Shown: piece by piece, positions 45,594-57,602 of the stretch
Layout: each line of letters opens with the position of its first letter
How positions within the stretch are numbered: position 1 is the first letter of the stretch
Assembly: GCA_001247695.2 (NCBI GenBank)
Contig: LGRX02035295.1
Coordinates: 1 to 64,000, forward strand
Length of the DNA stretch: 64,000 nucleotides
Reading direction: 5' to 3'
Source: Cymbomonas tetramitiformis
Taxonomy: Eukaryota; Chlorophyta; Pyramimonadophyceae; Pyramimonadales; Pyramimonadaceae
Position numbers and translations under genes: made by a program
The notes under the pieces: model-generated
Database searches by the model: none
What the model was told of the DNA's origin: nothing
The model's input: only the letters and a program-made list of their open reading frames with translations

Positions 45594-46133
45594 CCCCTAA
45601 GCTGCGAATGGAATTTTTGGCCTTTGAAAATTGCACGTTTCTCGCGATAACTACCTGAATTCTTGCCTGAATGCACTTTTGAAAATAGTGTCGGAAAGGT
45701 CCGTTCAAGGCGGGTTGCATGATGTCGTTCAAATTGGATGACACGGAGTATCAACGACGTGAATTTGAACGGAATATTTAATGGACTCACGTGCTGTTTT
45801 GACAGTTGAAACCCTAATTCTGACCCTAGACCTCAAGTAACAATCTCACCAAGTACTATACATGTTGTTGGGGCTACTTGTTGCCGTTAGGATGATGTAA
45901 CACTATTTTATGACCGCCCTACGCGTGACGCGTTATTTTGTAGTTGAAATTGAGTACGTCTCGGTTAAAACTTCGAGTATTGAAATGATTTAGCTGCGCT
46001 CGAGTTAATGGTTACATGCGGCTGATTGAGAGCTTTTCAGAACTGTCTTCAAAAGTGAATTTGATCAATTTCCCGCTGAGAAAATCAAGTTTAGGTGTTT
46101 GTTGCGATATCGCAACACATAGTAGCTTAGGGG
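45594..46133. mobile_element. piggyBac-like MITE, 540 bp, TTAA target duplication
   Basis: TTAA at 45590-45593 and at 46134-46137 flank terminal inverted repeats CCCCTAAGCT / AGCTTAGGGG. TTAA duplication with C-rich/G-rich ends is the mark of piggyBac-superfamily transposition. There is no transposase ORF. It interrupts a 39-bp minisatellite. Confidence 0.75.
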
Positions 46134-46293
46134 TTAATAATGCGGCCAACAACGGCCGCAGAAATGGGGCGCTCTGCAATGCGGCCAAAAGCAGCTGCTC
46201 AGATGGGGAGCTTTGCGTCGCAGTCAAAAGCAGCTTTTGAGATGGGGAGCCTTGCGTTGCGGCCAAACACAACTGCTGAGATGGGGAGCCCTG

Positions 46294-49135
46294 CTCGGGC
46301 CTGCTAAACCGGATCACCCTCATCAAGCGGATTCGAATGTCACATTTATACGATGTGAAACCCTTTTCACATTCTCGGTTTACATACTTAGTGGGATTAA
46401 ATCTGAATATCAAAGTTTTGACAGATCACGATTTAAAGTAACGGGCGGTGCTTCCCAGAAATGTCATAGGGTATCATTTTAAAGGTATTTCAAAGGCCAA
46501 GCTCACAAACTTCTCAAATAGTGCTCGGTCCCACCGCCCCACTTTATATTCTCAAAAAACCTCGCGTTTGAAGGGTTTTAACTTCGCTTTCACCGCTTTC
46601 AAAGGGGAAACAAAGGGGGGGAACATGATGTCTGTGTACGATTCATGCCAGTATGGTGTGAAAGGGCGTTTTAATTGGGTGCGCTGTAGCGGTATAGGAT
46701 CCATGTAGATAGACGCCTTCCACATGACGTTTTTGTGATGAATATTAGGTTTTGGACACGGTTTATACATTAATCAAATGTTCTGAGGAGGATTTATACA
46801 TTATTCGCATGGAACGACATGTTCAAAGGATATTCTTTATATTACCATCGCAACGGCCTACACCCTCGAGCCTACACGGCTGAAATTAATCTAAAAACTC
46901 CAAAAGTGAAGTAGCTATGTAAAGCAAAATATTCCTTCCGTATCCATATTCCATTCCTACTATTGACGAGTAGAGGTCCTAAATATCAGGCGTCCAACAT
47001 GTCTATCGATATGGCGCAATGACCTGCCGTTTCTGTCTATCGGTCTAAAGCTATATAAATCAATCCATCTTAACCTCAACTAAAATTATTATAATGTGTA
47101 TTTCAATCTTGCGTACAGGAATAAAGTGAAAGCCCAAAAATCTTGGGAAGCGTAAGCTGCATTTGATGTGGAATGGCATTTGTACAAAAATTCCGGGTCA
47201 AGTAAGATAGCGAGAGATAGACAGACAGACGCAAACGCTAGACTCTTTCCCCACTGACAAAACATTTCAATCGATCTGACACCGTTAATTTTCCGTTCTG
47301 ACGGCAAAAAATAAGCAACTTGCAACTTCTTAAGTATGCAAGGACTGCTTTTCGCCGTTGTCTATCTGCGCATACCCCCTTCCTCTAAAATCTAAATTGC
47401 ATTAGGTAAACATTATTTTTAACACGCGTAATTGATATAGATGTATTCATCACAAGAAGAGCTTTTTTTTAAGCTATAGTTTGACCCAATCCGCTTCCGA
47501 ATCAGCTTCGTTTGCAGCCGGGACTGCAAGCTAAGTTGACTCGGTGAAAGATTGGGTCGACCCAACGCATGAAAAACTTTGCAGCTGAGGGGTTTTCGTG
47601 CGTTCTAGCGCACGAAACTTAGCACTAATATTGTTGACAGTAATATTAATGCACCCTGTTAAGCTCAAGGACTTTCGATGAGTGTACACGGAATGATCGC
47701 CTCTTGAAAAAGAGCATTTTGGGTTTGGGTTCGAACGTACCCAAACCCTTAAAAGATGCCTAACGGCCGAGGGCTTCCCGTGTGTTCTAGCACACGGAAC
47801 TTGGCACAAATACTGTCAAGATATATATCTTCAAATTCCTTGAATTCCGAGCTTCAAGTTACTTGTGCGCGAAACGGCCAATTTATTTCTAAGGCAGATT
47901 TATTGGGTTTATTTGGGTTTGGGTTCAAACGTACCCAAACCCAAAGATGCCAAACAGCCGTGGGCTTCTTGGCACAAAAACTCCCAAGGTATATATCTTT
48001 GAGTTACCCGAAGATCAAGGCTTCAGGTTACTTGTGCACAAAACAGGGAATTTATTTCTAAGCCAATCTAAGCTAAAACCCAAACCCAATAAATCTGCCT
48101 TAGAAATGAATTCCCCGTTTTGCTCACAAGTTGTTTCAGTCCTTGTGCGTTGGTCCACCTCAAGATATATATCTTGACAATATTTATGCTAAGCCTCGTG
48201 TGCTAGAACGCACGGGAAGGCCTTGGCTGTTTGGCAGTTCCGTTTTTGGGTACATCAAACCCCAAACCCAAAATGCTCTTTGATATGATGCGCTCATTTC
48301 GAGCATGCTTTAAGAATGTCCTTGCGCTTCAAAGCGGGTGCACCAATATCACTATCAGTAATAGTATTGCCAAGTTTCGTGCGCTGACACGCACGAAAAC
48401 CCCTCCGTTGACAAGCTTTTCATGCCTTGGGTCAACCCCATCGTAAACTGCATCGACTTAGCTGCAGTTGCGACTACTGCAAACGAAGCTGATGCGGTTG
48501 CGGATGGGGTCCATACATCCACAGCTCAAATAGAAGCTATTCGTCTTGCGAATATATTTGTATAGGTTACGAACGTCGAATAAAAATGTACTTCTTGCAA
48601 TGTGATGAAAATCACAACGGGCGATGTCAGCAGTAGCACATACAACAAAGTTGGGGCGGGGAAACGATAAGTTATATTTCCATATTTAATAACTTACGAA
48701 CGGCACTGTATCCTCCCCCACTGCAACATTTTACCGTTGCGATCTGTTCCGTGTTAAGCAGGTTCGTCTTTCTCACTGTGACGGCCACGTCATATGTCAT
48801 TAGGATGGGACGCAATTTTCATGACCAGATATCTATGGCATCTTTATATTTTTTGATTCCCTGCATCGCGGCCAGATTATTGGTTCAAAATTATAAAACA
48901 ATGGTTTTTTATTGGTTCAGTAGAGTGACAAGGCAGTTTTTCTCAACAGATTCGCGATAGTTTTGATCAAAATATTCCCAAAGTCTTTCATGACGTGTTA
49001 TTTACATGGCAGTAAAAGTTCAATGTGAAAGTGCTCCTCACGAGATGTGCCCTCATCAGATTTGAATGTGACTTTCGACAATGTGAAAGTCACATTCGTA
49101 TCTGCCCGATGGTCATCCCCCCGAGCGGGCCCGAG
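46294..49135. mobile_element. 2.84-kb TIR-bounded element inside the minisatellite, non-autonomous
   Basis: The ends CTCGGGCCTGCT... and ...AGCGGGCCCGAG are imperfect inverted repeats that continue for about 50 bases, including GCGGATTCGAATGTCAC against a similar inverted stretch. Minisatellite units resume on both sides. No transposase is visible. It contains the foldback element at 47483-48511. The target duplication is unclear (possibly TGC). Confidence 0.55.
47483..48511. mobile_element. Foldback element, ~1.03 kb, ~280-bp inverted ends and nested inverted repeats
   Basis: GACCCAATCCGC at the left and GCGGATGGGGTC at the right open long imperfect inverted arms. These share CAGCTTCGTTTGCAG, GGGGTTTTCGTGCG, AGCGCACGAAACTT and AAAGAGCATTTTGGGTTT, in order. 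The middle carries two further inverted copies of a CGTGTGTTCTAGCACACG block with ATATATATCTT. No coding capacity is seen. Confidence 0.75.
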
Positions 49136-49817
49136 TGCAATGCGGCCAAAAGCGGCTTCTGAGATGGGGAGCTCTGCAATGCGCGCGGCCAAAAGCAGCT
49201 GCTGAGATGGGGAGGCCAAAAGCAGCTGCTAAGATGGGGAGCCCTGCAATGCGGCCAACGGCAGCCGCAAAAATGGGGCGCCCTGCAATGCGGCCAAGCA
49301 AAATAAAGCAGCTTCTGAGATGGGGAGCCCTGCGTTGCAGTCAAAAGCAGCTTTCGAGATGGGGAACCTCGCGTTGCGGCCAAACACAGCTGCTGAGATG
49401 ACAGTGAGCCATGCAATGCGGCCAAAAGCAGCTGTTGAGATGGGGAGCTCTGCAACGCGGCCAAAATCAGCTGTCGACATGGGGAGCTCTACAATGCAGG
49501 CCAAAAGTAGCTGCTGAGATGGGGACGGAGCCCTACAATGCGGCCAAAAGCAGCTTTTGAGTGGAGGATCTCTGCAATGCGGCCAAAAGCAGCTGCTGAG
49601 ATGGGGAGCCCTGCATTGCGGTCAAAAGCAGCTACTGAGATGGGAAGCCTCGCTCGCGTTGCGGCCAAACACAACTGCTGAGATGGGGAGCCCTGCAATG
49701 CGGCCAAAAGCAGCTGCTCACATGGGGGCTCTGCACAATGCGACGGCCAAAAGCAAAGCTGCTGAGATGGGACGCCCTGCATTGCGGTCAAAAGCAGCTT
49801 CTGAGATGGGGAGCCCT

Positions 49818-52565
49818 TCAATGTGGCCAAACACAACTGCTGAGATGGGGAGCCCTACATGCGGCCAAAAGCAGACATGGGGAGCTCTGCAATGCGACGG
49901 CCAAAAGCAGCTGCTGAGAGGGGGAGCCCCGCAATGCGGTCAAAAGCAGCTTCTGAGATGGACGCCTGCGGCCAAAAGCGGCTGTTGAGTGGGGGAGCCC
50001 TGCGTTGCGGTCAAAAGCAGCTTCTGAGATCGATGGGGAGCCTCGCGTTGCGGCCAAGCACAGCTGCTGAGATAGGGAGCTCTGCATTAAACCTCTACTG
50101 TATGTCGTGGGGCATGCGTTGGGGTGAAAGTTATGATGGAGGTATTCATGTGTGGAGGGGGGGCTTGTAAGCACACTCGTGATTGGGGAGTATGTTGTTG
50201 TGGGGACGTTCGTTGGGGCAAATGTTAGAGTGAAGGTCATTGATTTTGTGGGCGAGGCATCACTTGATGGGGCAGTTGTGAAAATCATTGGACTTGCTGT
50301 CGGGGCGCGTGTAGCCCCAATCAATTCAAATGTGGTGAACGCCCGATATGAGCTCTGATACTGTTGCGTGCTTCCCTGAAATGCCCACACCCGTTGATTT
50401 CCGGACGCCCCGTTGGAGTCATATGTCTTCACAATCACCACAAACCCCACTTCCGACTCCGCGACGAAAGCATTGCCATTCGACGTCGGCCCAGTTCCAC
50501 TAGCGGTATACACACCGGAGCACGGTCCGGACGCCATCACCAGCACGCCGTCATCTGATGAGCTCACATAGGTCCCCACACTCCATTGCATGTTCAAATT
50601 CTCGCCCGTCACTCCAATCTCAAACTGCACCACCGTGCTGTCCGACACCACCGTATTATCTTTGCCATAAATGGGGACGCTGAATGTCAGCACTCCAGGC
50701 TCCGTCGGCACACTCACGGCAGCATCCACCTCCTCTGGGCTGCTTAGCTTCATCCACCGGTAAAAGTTGGCATACACAGAACGTGTGTAAAGTATATCCT
50801 GAACGTGAGCACAGGGAGTGCCGTGCGTCCACCCCTGAGGGCACTTGCTTGTGTCATCCGGAGATGTCAGAAAATCCAAGGTTGGGTCGAGCTGCTGCCG
50901 CTGAAAGGTGGTCAAGCGTGTTGGGTTCGTGTAGCCGCTAGATCCCACAACCCAATTCACAAGAGCCTGCACATCAAAGGTGTCAAAAAAGCCATCCCGA
51001 TTAACATCCCCGAGGACGTCCATCGTTGTCTGCAGCAAATAGCGCCGCGCTCTGCGGGCATCGAGCTCCCGCTGCTGCTGCGCAAGTGTGTCTGCCAACC
51101 GACTTTCATAGGCAGCCATTACCTCAACTTCCAGGAGCCGCCGCCACCGTAATCCTGATAACTCATGCGTGCCTTGCCCGGCAACAATGGCAACCTGATT
51201 GCCTCGTGCATTGGATATCTCTGAGCTCGAGTCCGACGTCTGCAGGCCCTGTATCGTCCCAATTATCGGACTCAGCGCGCTCGCTTCAGACTGAACTTGC
51301 AGAGTCACCATGCCCACGGTGACCAAGCCCGACTGATTTGTCGAGACCGCAGTTCCCGTGATCAGCACCTGAGTTGGGGGATCGTTAATAGTGCAAGATG
51401 CGACAAAGAAATCGATGCTGCATGCAATTGCCACCACATCCGTGTCCACAATTGTCAACAAGATGTCAAAAAGATTCAGAGTGTTCGAGCCCGTCTCTAT
51501 TTGCACCGGGACTGAAAACGTCTCGCCCGCAGCTGTTGACGTGAACTGCACTCCGTCGTTCAACCCCAGGTCCACATCGTTAGGCATGGGCCTCAAGTTT
51601 GCATACACGGACACCGTGCCGATTACCAGATCTGTGATGTCAGACGAGCTGCACGTCGATGCGGTAGTTAGCACCACTGCCTGGTAATGATTGTCTAGCA
51701 GGGTTGCCACGCCTTCGGCCGTCACGGATACCTTATGTGTGGCGTCGCTCGTGAAGGTGGTATACTCGGTGGCTGCCACCCAGCTGGACTGGGTTCCGCC
51801 CACAATGTCTGTGAACTGCGTGCCGTCACTGAACACAGCCGTCACGCTCAGCGTCTTCGTGCTGTCTTTCACCGCATAAAAAGTGGTAGGAAAGTTAGAA
51901 CCACTCCACGAGGTGGTGTGGGTGAGCGATGTCACACTCACGCGGTTGCTCTCCACCGTGTATGTAAATGCCGTGGAAGCCACTGAGTAGTATGTTGCCG
52001 TCACGTCGTAACTGCCATCAGCGCTTGCTTCCACTATGCCGTTGCTTGCTGTCACGCTCAGACCTGACGATTGGGGTATCGCATAGCTGGACTCTGAGGT
52101 CACGGCATGTGTGTTACCGTCCGACAGCGTGGCAGTGGCCATCAATACTGCTCTCTGATAGGTGTGTGTGCACTGCACCAAGCTCAGGACACTTTCGGTG
52201 AAGCTGCTACTGCCATTATAGGTGGGATACGGGTTGGAGCTCAAAGCCACTGATGAAACCCCAATCACGGTCACAATCGTCGTCGCGGTAATGCTGCTGG
52301 CATACGTTGGAAATGACACCTCAATTGTGACCGCCCCGAAGCCTGTTGTCCCCTCTATGACTGAGGCCGTCACCGACGATGTGCCCACCGTGACCTCCAC
52401 CAGGGCACCTCCAGACGTCACGGTGTATGTAGAACGAGAATCAAGCGTGAAGTCCCTTGTGGTGCCGTCATCGAATGTCGCCGTGACAGTGAGTGTACTG
52501 GACGTTGCAGTATTGATCGGGCTGTTTGCAGCTCCGTCAGATGATCTTGAAATCTTATTAGTAGG
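49818..52565 (-). CDS. Giant surface protein, copy 2: Big2-like domains and dockerin-like EF-hand segment
   Basis: This exon matches 40138-41529 almost exactly in its first 450 residues. It then differs: after GTHELSGLRWRRLLEVEV comes a segment with DVNRDGFFDTFDVQALVNW, one dockerin/EF-hand-like calcium loop. A globular region follows (FEIGVTGENLNMQWSVGTYV; SEVGFVVIVKTYDSNG), then a Thr/Ser/Pro linker. The frame finally runs into the 39-bp minisatellite (about 50090 down to 49818), which is unlikely to be native protein. Copy 1 has lost the dockerin-like part. Confidence 0.7.
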   Translation of the reverse strand, partial: PTNKISRSSDGAANSPINTATSSTLTVTATFDDGTTRDFTLDSRSTYTVTSGGALVEVTVGTSSVTASVIEGTTGFGAVTIEVSFPTYASSITATTIVTVIGVSSVALSSNPYPTYNGSSSFTESVLSLVQCTHTYQRAVLMATATLSDGNTHAVTSESSYAIPQSSGLSVTASNGIVEASADGSYDVTATYYSVASTAFTYTVESNRVSVTSLTHTTSWSGSNFPTTFYAVKDSTKTLSVTAVFSDGTQFTDIVGGTQSSWVAATEYTTFTSDATHKVSVTAEGVATLLDNHYQAVVLTTASTCSSSDITDLVIGTVSVYANLRPMPNDVDLGLNDGVQFTSTAAGETFSVPVQIETGSNTLNLFDILLTIVDTDVVAIACSIDFFVASCTINDPPTQVLITGTAVSTNQSGLVTVGMVTLQVQSEASALSPIIGTIQGLQTSDSSSEISNARGNQVAIVAGQGTHELSGLRWRRLLEVEVMAAYESRLADTLAQQQRELDARRARRYLLQTTMDVLGDVNRDGFFDTFDVQALVNWVVGSSGYTNPTRLTTFQRQQLDPTLDFLTSPDDTSKCPQGWTHGTPCAHVQDILYTRSVYANFYRWMKLSSPEEVDAAVSVPTEPGVLTFSVPIYGKDNTVVSDSTVVQFEIGVTGENLNMQWSVGTYVSSSDDGVLVMASGPCSGVYTASGTGPTSNGNAFVAESEVGFVVIVKTYDSNGASGNQRVWAFQGSTQQYQSSYRAFTTFELIGATRAPTASPMIFTTAPSSDASPTKSMTFTLTFAPTNVPTTTYSPITSVLTSPPSTHEYLHHNFHPNACPTTYSRGLMQSSLSQQLCLAATRGSPSISEAAFDRNAGLPHSTAAFGRRRPSQKLLLTALRGSPSQQLLLAVALQSSPCLLLAACRAPHLSSCVWPH

Positions 52566-52732
52566 CTGCACACACAAGACAAGCCACCTTTTTCACTCAT
52601 CAATTCCACACTCTCTATCACCAACCAGGTATCTGCAACCTTGCACAGCAACTGCAGAGAGCACCTTACTTCAGCAGAGACTCTCTCTGAATGTCAAGTA
52701 AACAAGTCACATGCCGCACATCCAAAACTCAC

Positions 52733-54193
52733 CGATGCAGTGATCGTTACACTCGTCGGTGTGGCCAATGCCACAGTTACTCCTCCAAAGCCAGAAGCGA
52801 TTGTCGTTGAATCACACGAGTCTGTCCATGTCGCTATAAGCAGCTGCTCAGAGTCGGCACTTGATGGACTATCTGGTACAGTTCCCTTGAAGTCTGCACT
52901 TCCAAAGCTTTCCGTTGATACCGTCAGCGCTGAACTGTACGAAGAGTTCACGGTGACGCCTGACCCATCCGCCGATGGCACCTCCTGCCAGTACCCGTCA
53001 CTGAAATGTGCAAACACATAAATCGGACCACTGTCCTCCTCCGCAGTCAAGGACTGCACAAAAGTCGTCTGCGCTGTGAAAGTAGTGCTAGGAGCGAGGC
53101 TGGCTGATGAGTCCACCCCGCTCCATGTCGCCCCCGTCACCAGCACCGCACTCAGCACCGACACAGTGACTGCCGTGTCCGTCACCGTGACACTCGTGCT
53201 GGCCGACAGCCCGCTTGCCCCACCAGAGATGGACATTGTTGCAGTCCCCACCGCTATACCTGTGGCTGTTGTCCCAGACACCGAAGCCACCCCACTATCA
53301 CTGGATTCAAACGACACCAGGCACGTCACATCTATGTTGGCCACGTAGGTCAACTCGCTTCCGCCCCATGTTGCACTGGCCGACAGCTCAGTTCTCTGAT
53401 ACAATGAGCTGGAGCAGCTCGAAGCTTGCCTCGCCCCCGTCACCGCGTTCAGCTCCGCGTCATCCGCCGTCACCCTTATGGATGATGGCAACCATACCCG
53501 GAATGGCACACTTGTGTTGTACGCCCCATCTGTCACGCTCACGGATATGCTGCTTGCACCTGCACTCTGTGAGCTCGTCAGCACTACATCGCAGCTGCTT
53601 AGTGTGGCCACAGTGGCATCCGCCAGGCCCGAGCATGTTGCGGCGGTTGTGGTTGTGTCACTCTCCCCGCATTTGTTATACACTCTCTTCACCGTGATGC
53701 TGCTTGTCACATCCGTTCCATCAAGGTACGCAGTGTTGAAAAGCTCAGCCTGCGCAGCGTATGCATAGATTCCCACCTGTATGAGCTCTGTCACCGTCAG
53801 CTGGCCCTGCGTTTGAGCTCCTCCCCGTGCATCGTTCACCTGCCCCGTCTTCTGCTGTGCAAACTCCACGTTGGCAGTAGTCACCATATGATAAACACTC
53901 AAGCTCAACACATTGCTGGATGTGCCAATGGTCGCCGACGATACCACAGAGAACGCCACCGTGAACAGTGTCACAGCAGTTCCAGTCACATCCGCATCCG
54001 CCGTCGAAGACGACAGCCCAGATACCGCGACAGTGATCACGCCGTCAGTGCCAGAGCTCACTATGGGAGAAGTATACTTTGAATCTCCAGATAAGCTGTT
54101 ATACGTCAGTATGCTGCTTGTGTAATACACACTCGCAATAAATCCGCCCAGCACATATTCTGTGCCGCCACTCGTTGTGGTCCGCGCCGACAC
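52733..54193 (-). CDS. Giant surface protein, copy 2: large Ig-like exon
   Basis: Same splice borders and length as copy 1 (41697-43157). The proteins differ at only about seven residues, for example GGFIASVYY against GGFAAIVYY. Introns on both sides are equally conserved, so the similarity is from recent duplication or gene conversion, not selection alone. Confidence 0.8.
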
Positions 54194-54346
54194 CTGCACC
54201 CCGGCAATGGCCCGGCCGAGCCGAGCGAGTCACTCCCCGGTCCCAGCTTCCCTGCAACTCCCCATATGCGCAATCCATGCACCTCTGCCGCCACCGCCAC
54301 CCAGATACCTGCAGCGCCTCACAACGTGATAGTTCAGTGGGCGCAC

Positions 54347-56035
54347 CTGAGAGGTGATGGAGTCCCCGCCAAAGCGCGGGCTGTAGGGCATCGTGATCAC
54401 CATATTCGGCTCGGAGAGAGCTGCATGGGAAGCCTGCATTCACACATTCTCCCTCACACCTCACCACAATCAGCATCAAAAGCATCACTGCCTCAGCCCC
54501 TCCCACTCGTATGCGCGCGTCTCACTCCTCAGATCCTCTCCAACAACCACACCACTACATGCGCGCCCCCTGGGCACCAGCACTGACCTCTTAAAGCCTC
54601 CCACAATCCTTCTATACATCATGCCGCCCACGTAATATCACTCCGAATGTGCAAGTCAGGGCGCTTCTCACCTCTGCTCCTAATGTCAGTGTCAGAGAGG
54701 AGCTTTCCGCAACCACAGTGTTGCTATACAACACTTGTACCTGCCATAGCACGCGCCGTCAAACATCAACAACCAGCCAGCCATTTGATCTGCTCATCAG
54801 TCCCAGCATAATGATGCGTCATCACCCTTTTTCTCCCCCCCCCTTCTCAGCCCCCACGCGTACCTTCACTGAGCCAGTCACGTTGCCTGAGGTGCTGAAC
54901 TCTGAGGACAGCCCATTAGACGTGTACAAGCATGCTGCTGCTCCGGTGGAAGAGCTCGGAGCTGAGCAGGCTGAGGACAGAGAGGTGCTGCCAGCCGTGA
55001 TCACCAAGTCGACTGTGATCCCACCCGTCGTCACCTGCACCTTGCCATGAGACCAGAGACGGGAATGAGCAAATGCCACATAGAGTAATGTTCTCCACCC
55101 TTGCGCCCCATCTCACCGGACCGGACTTTCCTGACAAACTATTCGGCAGTCCCCATGCATGACTGCGTCCCTTTCCCAATACCTCGCCTGCCTCTGCATG
55201 TATGCTTGCCAAGCAAGTGCCCCTTGCTTGTGTGCTGCAGCGATACAGTGCCCATTATGTAAGCTTCATTCCTTCTCGGCGGCCCCAGGACAGCGGCGAT
55301 ATAGCAGCAGATCATCCACGTCAGGTATTCACCTGCGGCCGGCCGTCTTCATCGCGCACGTAATACTGCGCACTTATGACATGATTATCGACATAAATAG
55401 TGCTCGTGCGCAGCAGCAAAGATATGGACGCAGCTTGCTTGGTGGCAGTGGTAAACGTTGGGCTATGGTTAGTGCTGAAACTGCTGTCCAGCCCCCCGCC
55501 TGCACAGCTCGTGCCCCCAATGTACACCTCCACATTGCCTGCCACATACACCCATTCCCCCAGTCGCTTCTCAAGCCCAAAAGTGTGCAGTGTCATCACA
55601 CTTCCTGCAGTGGTAACACACCCTGAGAGCACACCTCCATCTCCACACCTCGCTCCCCGCACAAGGTGGTCTCAGGGCTTGCCTCTCTGTCAAAACCCAG
55701 AAGGGTGCTCGTCACATATTTGCGGCTTGTTGCACCAACCAATGCTCTCTGAGTTGAGCTATCCACGAGAAAGAGGACGAGCCTGGCCCCTTAGAACCTT
55801 ACCTGACGTGCTTGGGATCCTGTTATTAAATGTTGAGAATGTGCGGCTGAAAGAGGGAGAGGCAGAGGTCGTGCTGCCTTGGGGGAAGGCTGCACTGGTT
55901 GAAGTCAGCCGCAGCACAGTGCGGATGTAAGTCGCAAACGAATACACCGTGGGAGCACTTGTAGGGGCAGAAGATGCAGTTGGTGTGCTCGTTGCGGTTG
56001 GGATTGGGGTACTTGTCGCTGTCGCTGCAGGTGCT
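54347..56035 (-). CDS. Giant surface protein, copy 2: five 5'-side exons
   Basis: Exons correspond to copy 1 at 54347-54433, 54672-54740, 54864-55034, 55333-55604 and 55803 to about 56035, with conserved GT-AG borders. The linker in the first exon differs by small in-frame changes (TSTPIPTATSTPTASS) and again abuts the 39-bp minisatellite upstream. I find no signal peptide or promoter, so the gene start is either in the minisatellite-bearing region or lost. Confidence 0.6.
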
Positions 56036-56285
56036 GAGATGGGGAGCCCTGCGATGTGGCCAAACACAGCTGCTGAGATGGGGAGCCGTGCGTTGTGGTC
56101 AAACGCAGCTTCTAAGATAGGGAGCCTCGCGGTGCAGCCAAACACAGCTGCTGAGATGGGGAGCCCTGCAATACGGCCAAAAGCAGCTGAGACTGAGATG
56201 GAGAGCCCTGCAAGGCGGCGGCCAAAAGTTGCTGCTGAGAGGGGGAGCCCTGCAATGTGGCTAAAGCAGCTGCTGAGATGAGAGC

Positions 56286-56730
56286 CTGCCACTCACGTAA
56301 ACAATTCCCTAAGGGAAGCTATATAATCCTATATATGCTAGCATCTCCTAGGATTATATAGGATTCGTATAGGATTATATAGGACAATTTAGGATCCTGT
56401 AATAGGATATTAACTTGAGCTTTTCAGCTCAACCTAACAGTGGGATAATCACTTATAAGCTCCTATAGGATATTAACTTGAGCTTTTCAGCTCAGCCTAA
56501 GAGTTGGTGCACCTATGTTAGTGCCAGCCTGGGTAGCCAAACACCTCACTTTACATCTAGATACAAACCCGAATTTAATGCAATATAGCTTGTAGGGGAA
56601 AGGTTGTAGTTGCAAGAGTTTTACAGATAATTAAGTTCTGTAAAGCCAAGGATTTAAAAGTCGGTTAGACCTGTACGTATCTTTGATGCCAACATGTCAT
56701 TCTGCCATTTGGATGCCTTGCTACAGGTTG
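56286..56730. repeat. ~70-bp repeat units with TATAGGATATTAACTTGAGC
   Basis: The words CCTATAGGATATTAACTTGA, TTTTCAGCTCAACCTAACAG and TGGGATAATCACTTATAAGC occur in order twice at 56400-56520 and again, diverged, at 57425-57535. A run of AGGATTATATAGGA words lies just before. No gene is seen. Confidence 0.7.
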
Positions 56731-56731
56731 C

Positions 56732-56778
56732 CCACACATGACGAAATCGTTAGATTCTGACGATTTCGTCATGTGTGG
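56732..56778. repeat. Perfect hairpin, 19-bp arms, 9-base loop
   Basis: CCACACATGACGAAATCGT (56732-56750) is the exact reverse complement of 56760-56778. Confidence 0.9.
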
Positions 56779-56889
56779 ACACAAGGAACAGCTCAGTCAT
56801 GCGATATCGAATGGCATTTTTTCTTGTTGGGATCCTTACGCGATGGGTTTTTTGAATCGCTGCAAAAACTCACGTCTTCATTCTGACGG

Positions 56890-57343
56890 GTCTTTGCAAC
56901 TATGGAGGGTCCAGAAACGTCACTTTTCGGCCAAAAACAAGTTAGGGTTTGGGTTTGGGTTCGTAGCATGCAAACCGTCACAGGTATTCATGATCTGAAA
57001 ATTGCTGATTTTTTTTCAGCTCAATTCCAGTTCACCGAAAAAAAACCGAAAACTCGAATGGAAAATTTGGATCCGTCACATCGACTTGAAAACGGTCATG
57101 AAAGTGACGCTTTCGTGTCCGTTTTGCGATCAATGTCACGACTTCAAATTTTCGGTTCGAGTTTTGGGGATTGTTGCATCGAATTACATTTGAGCTGAAA
57201 AAAAATACGCACTTTTCAGAACGTGAATACCTATAGCGGTTCGCATTCTATGAACGCGTACCTCAAGTGTTTTTTTGCAGTTTTCTATACAATACAACTC
57301 TAACTTTGGCCACGACTGGACCCGCGGTACTTGCAAAGCTCCC
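56890..57343. mobile_element. MITE copy A, 454 bp, 5-bp target duplication GACGG
   Basis: GACGG occurs at 56885-56889 and 57344-57348. Terminal inverted repeats are about 27 bp, ending in GAGGGTCCAG / CTGGACCCGC. Inside are a TTAGGGTTTGGGTTTGGGTT stretch and an imperfect palindrome centred near 57095. There is no ORF that could be a transposase. Confidence 0.75.
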
Positions 57344-57602
57344 GACGGTAGGCTTTCCAAATCTTGTGGAACCCTAACTCGGGTAGGGTTTTGGCCAAAA
57401 ACGACAGGTTCTGGCCCAAATATAGGTGCACCATCTGCTAACAGTGGGATTATCACGCCTGTAAGTTCCTATAGGATATTGACCTGAGTTTGTTCAGCTC
57501 CGCCTAACAATGGGATCATAACCTGTAAGCAATGTTGCCAAAAGCTGAGACTGCTGAGATGGCGAGCCCTACAACGTTGCCAAAAGCAGCTTCTGAGATG
57601 GG

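Larger units (their letters stand above)
44990..50093. repeat. 39-bp minisatellite array, split by two insertions
   Basis: Units spell GSPAMRPKAAAEM on the plus strand and SQQLLLAALQGSP on the minus strand. Array pieces are at 44990-45589, 46138-46293 and 49136-50093, separated by a piggyBac-like MITE and a TIR element. Because the unit is 13 codons long, all frames stay open and give false ORFs. Other arrays of the same unit are at 56033-56285 and 57538-58425. Confidence 0.9.

Noticed and set aside
44913..50170. Many ORFs of 60-150 codons on both strands (GSPAMRPKAAAEM and LLLAALQGSPSQQ type)
   Set aside because: They are translations of the 39-bp minisatellite, whose length is a multiple of three, so every frame stays open without selection.
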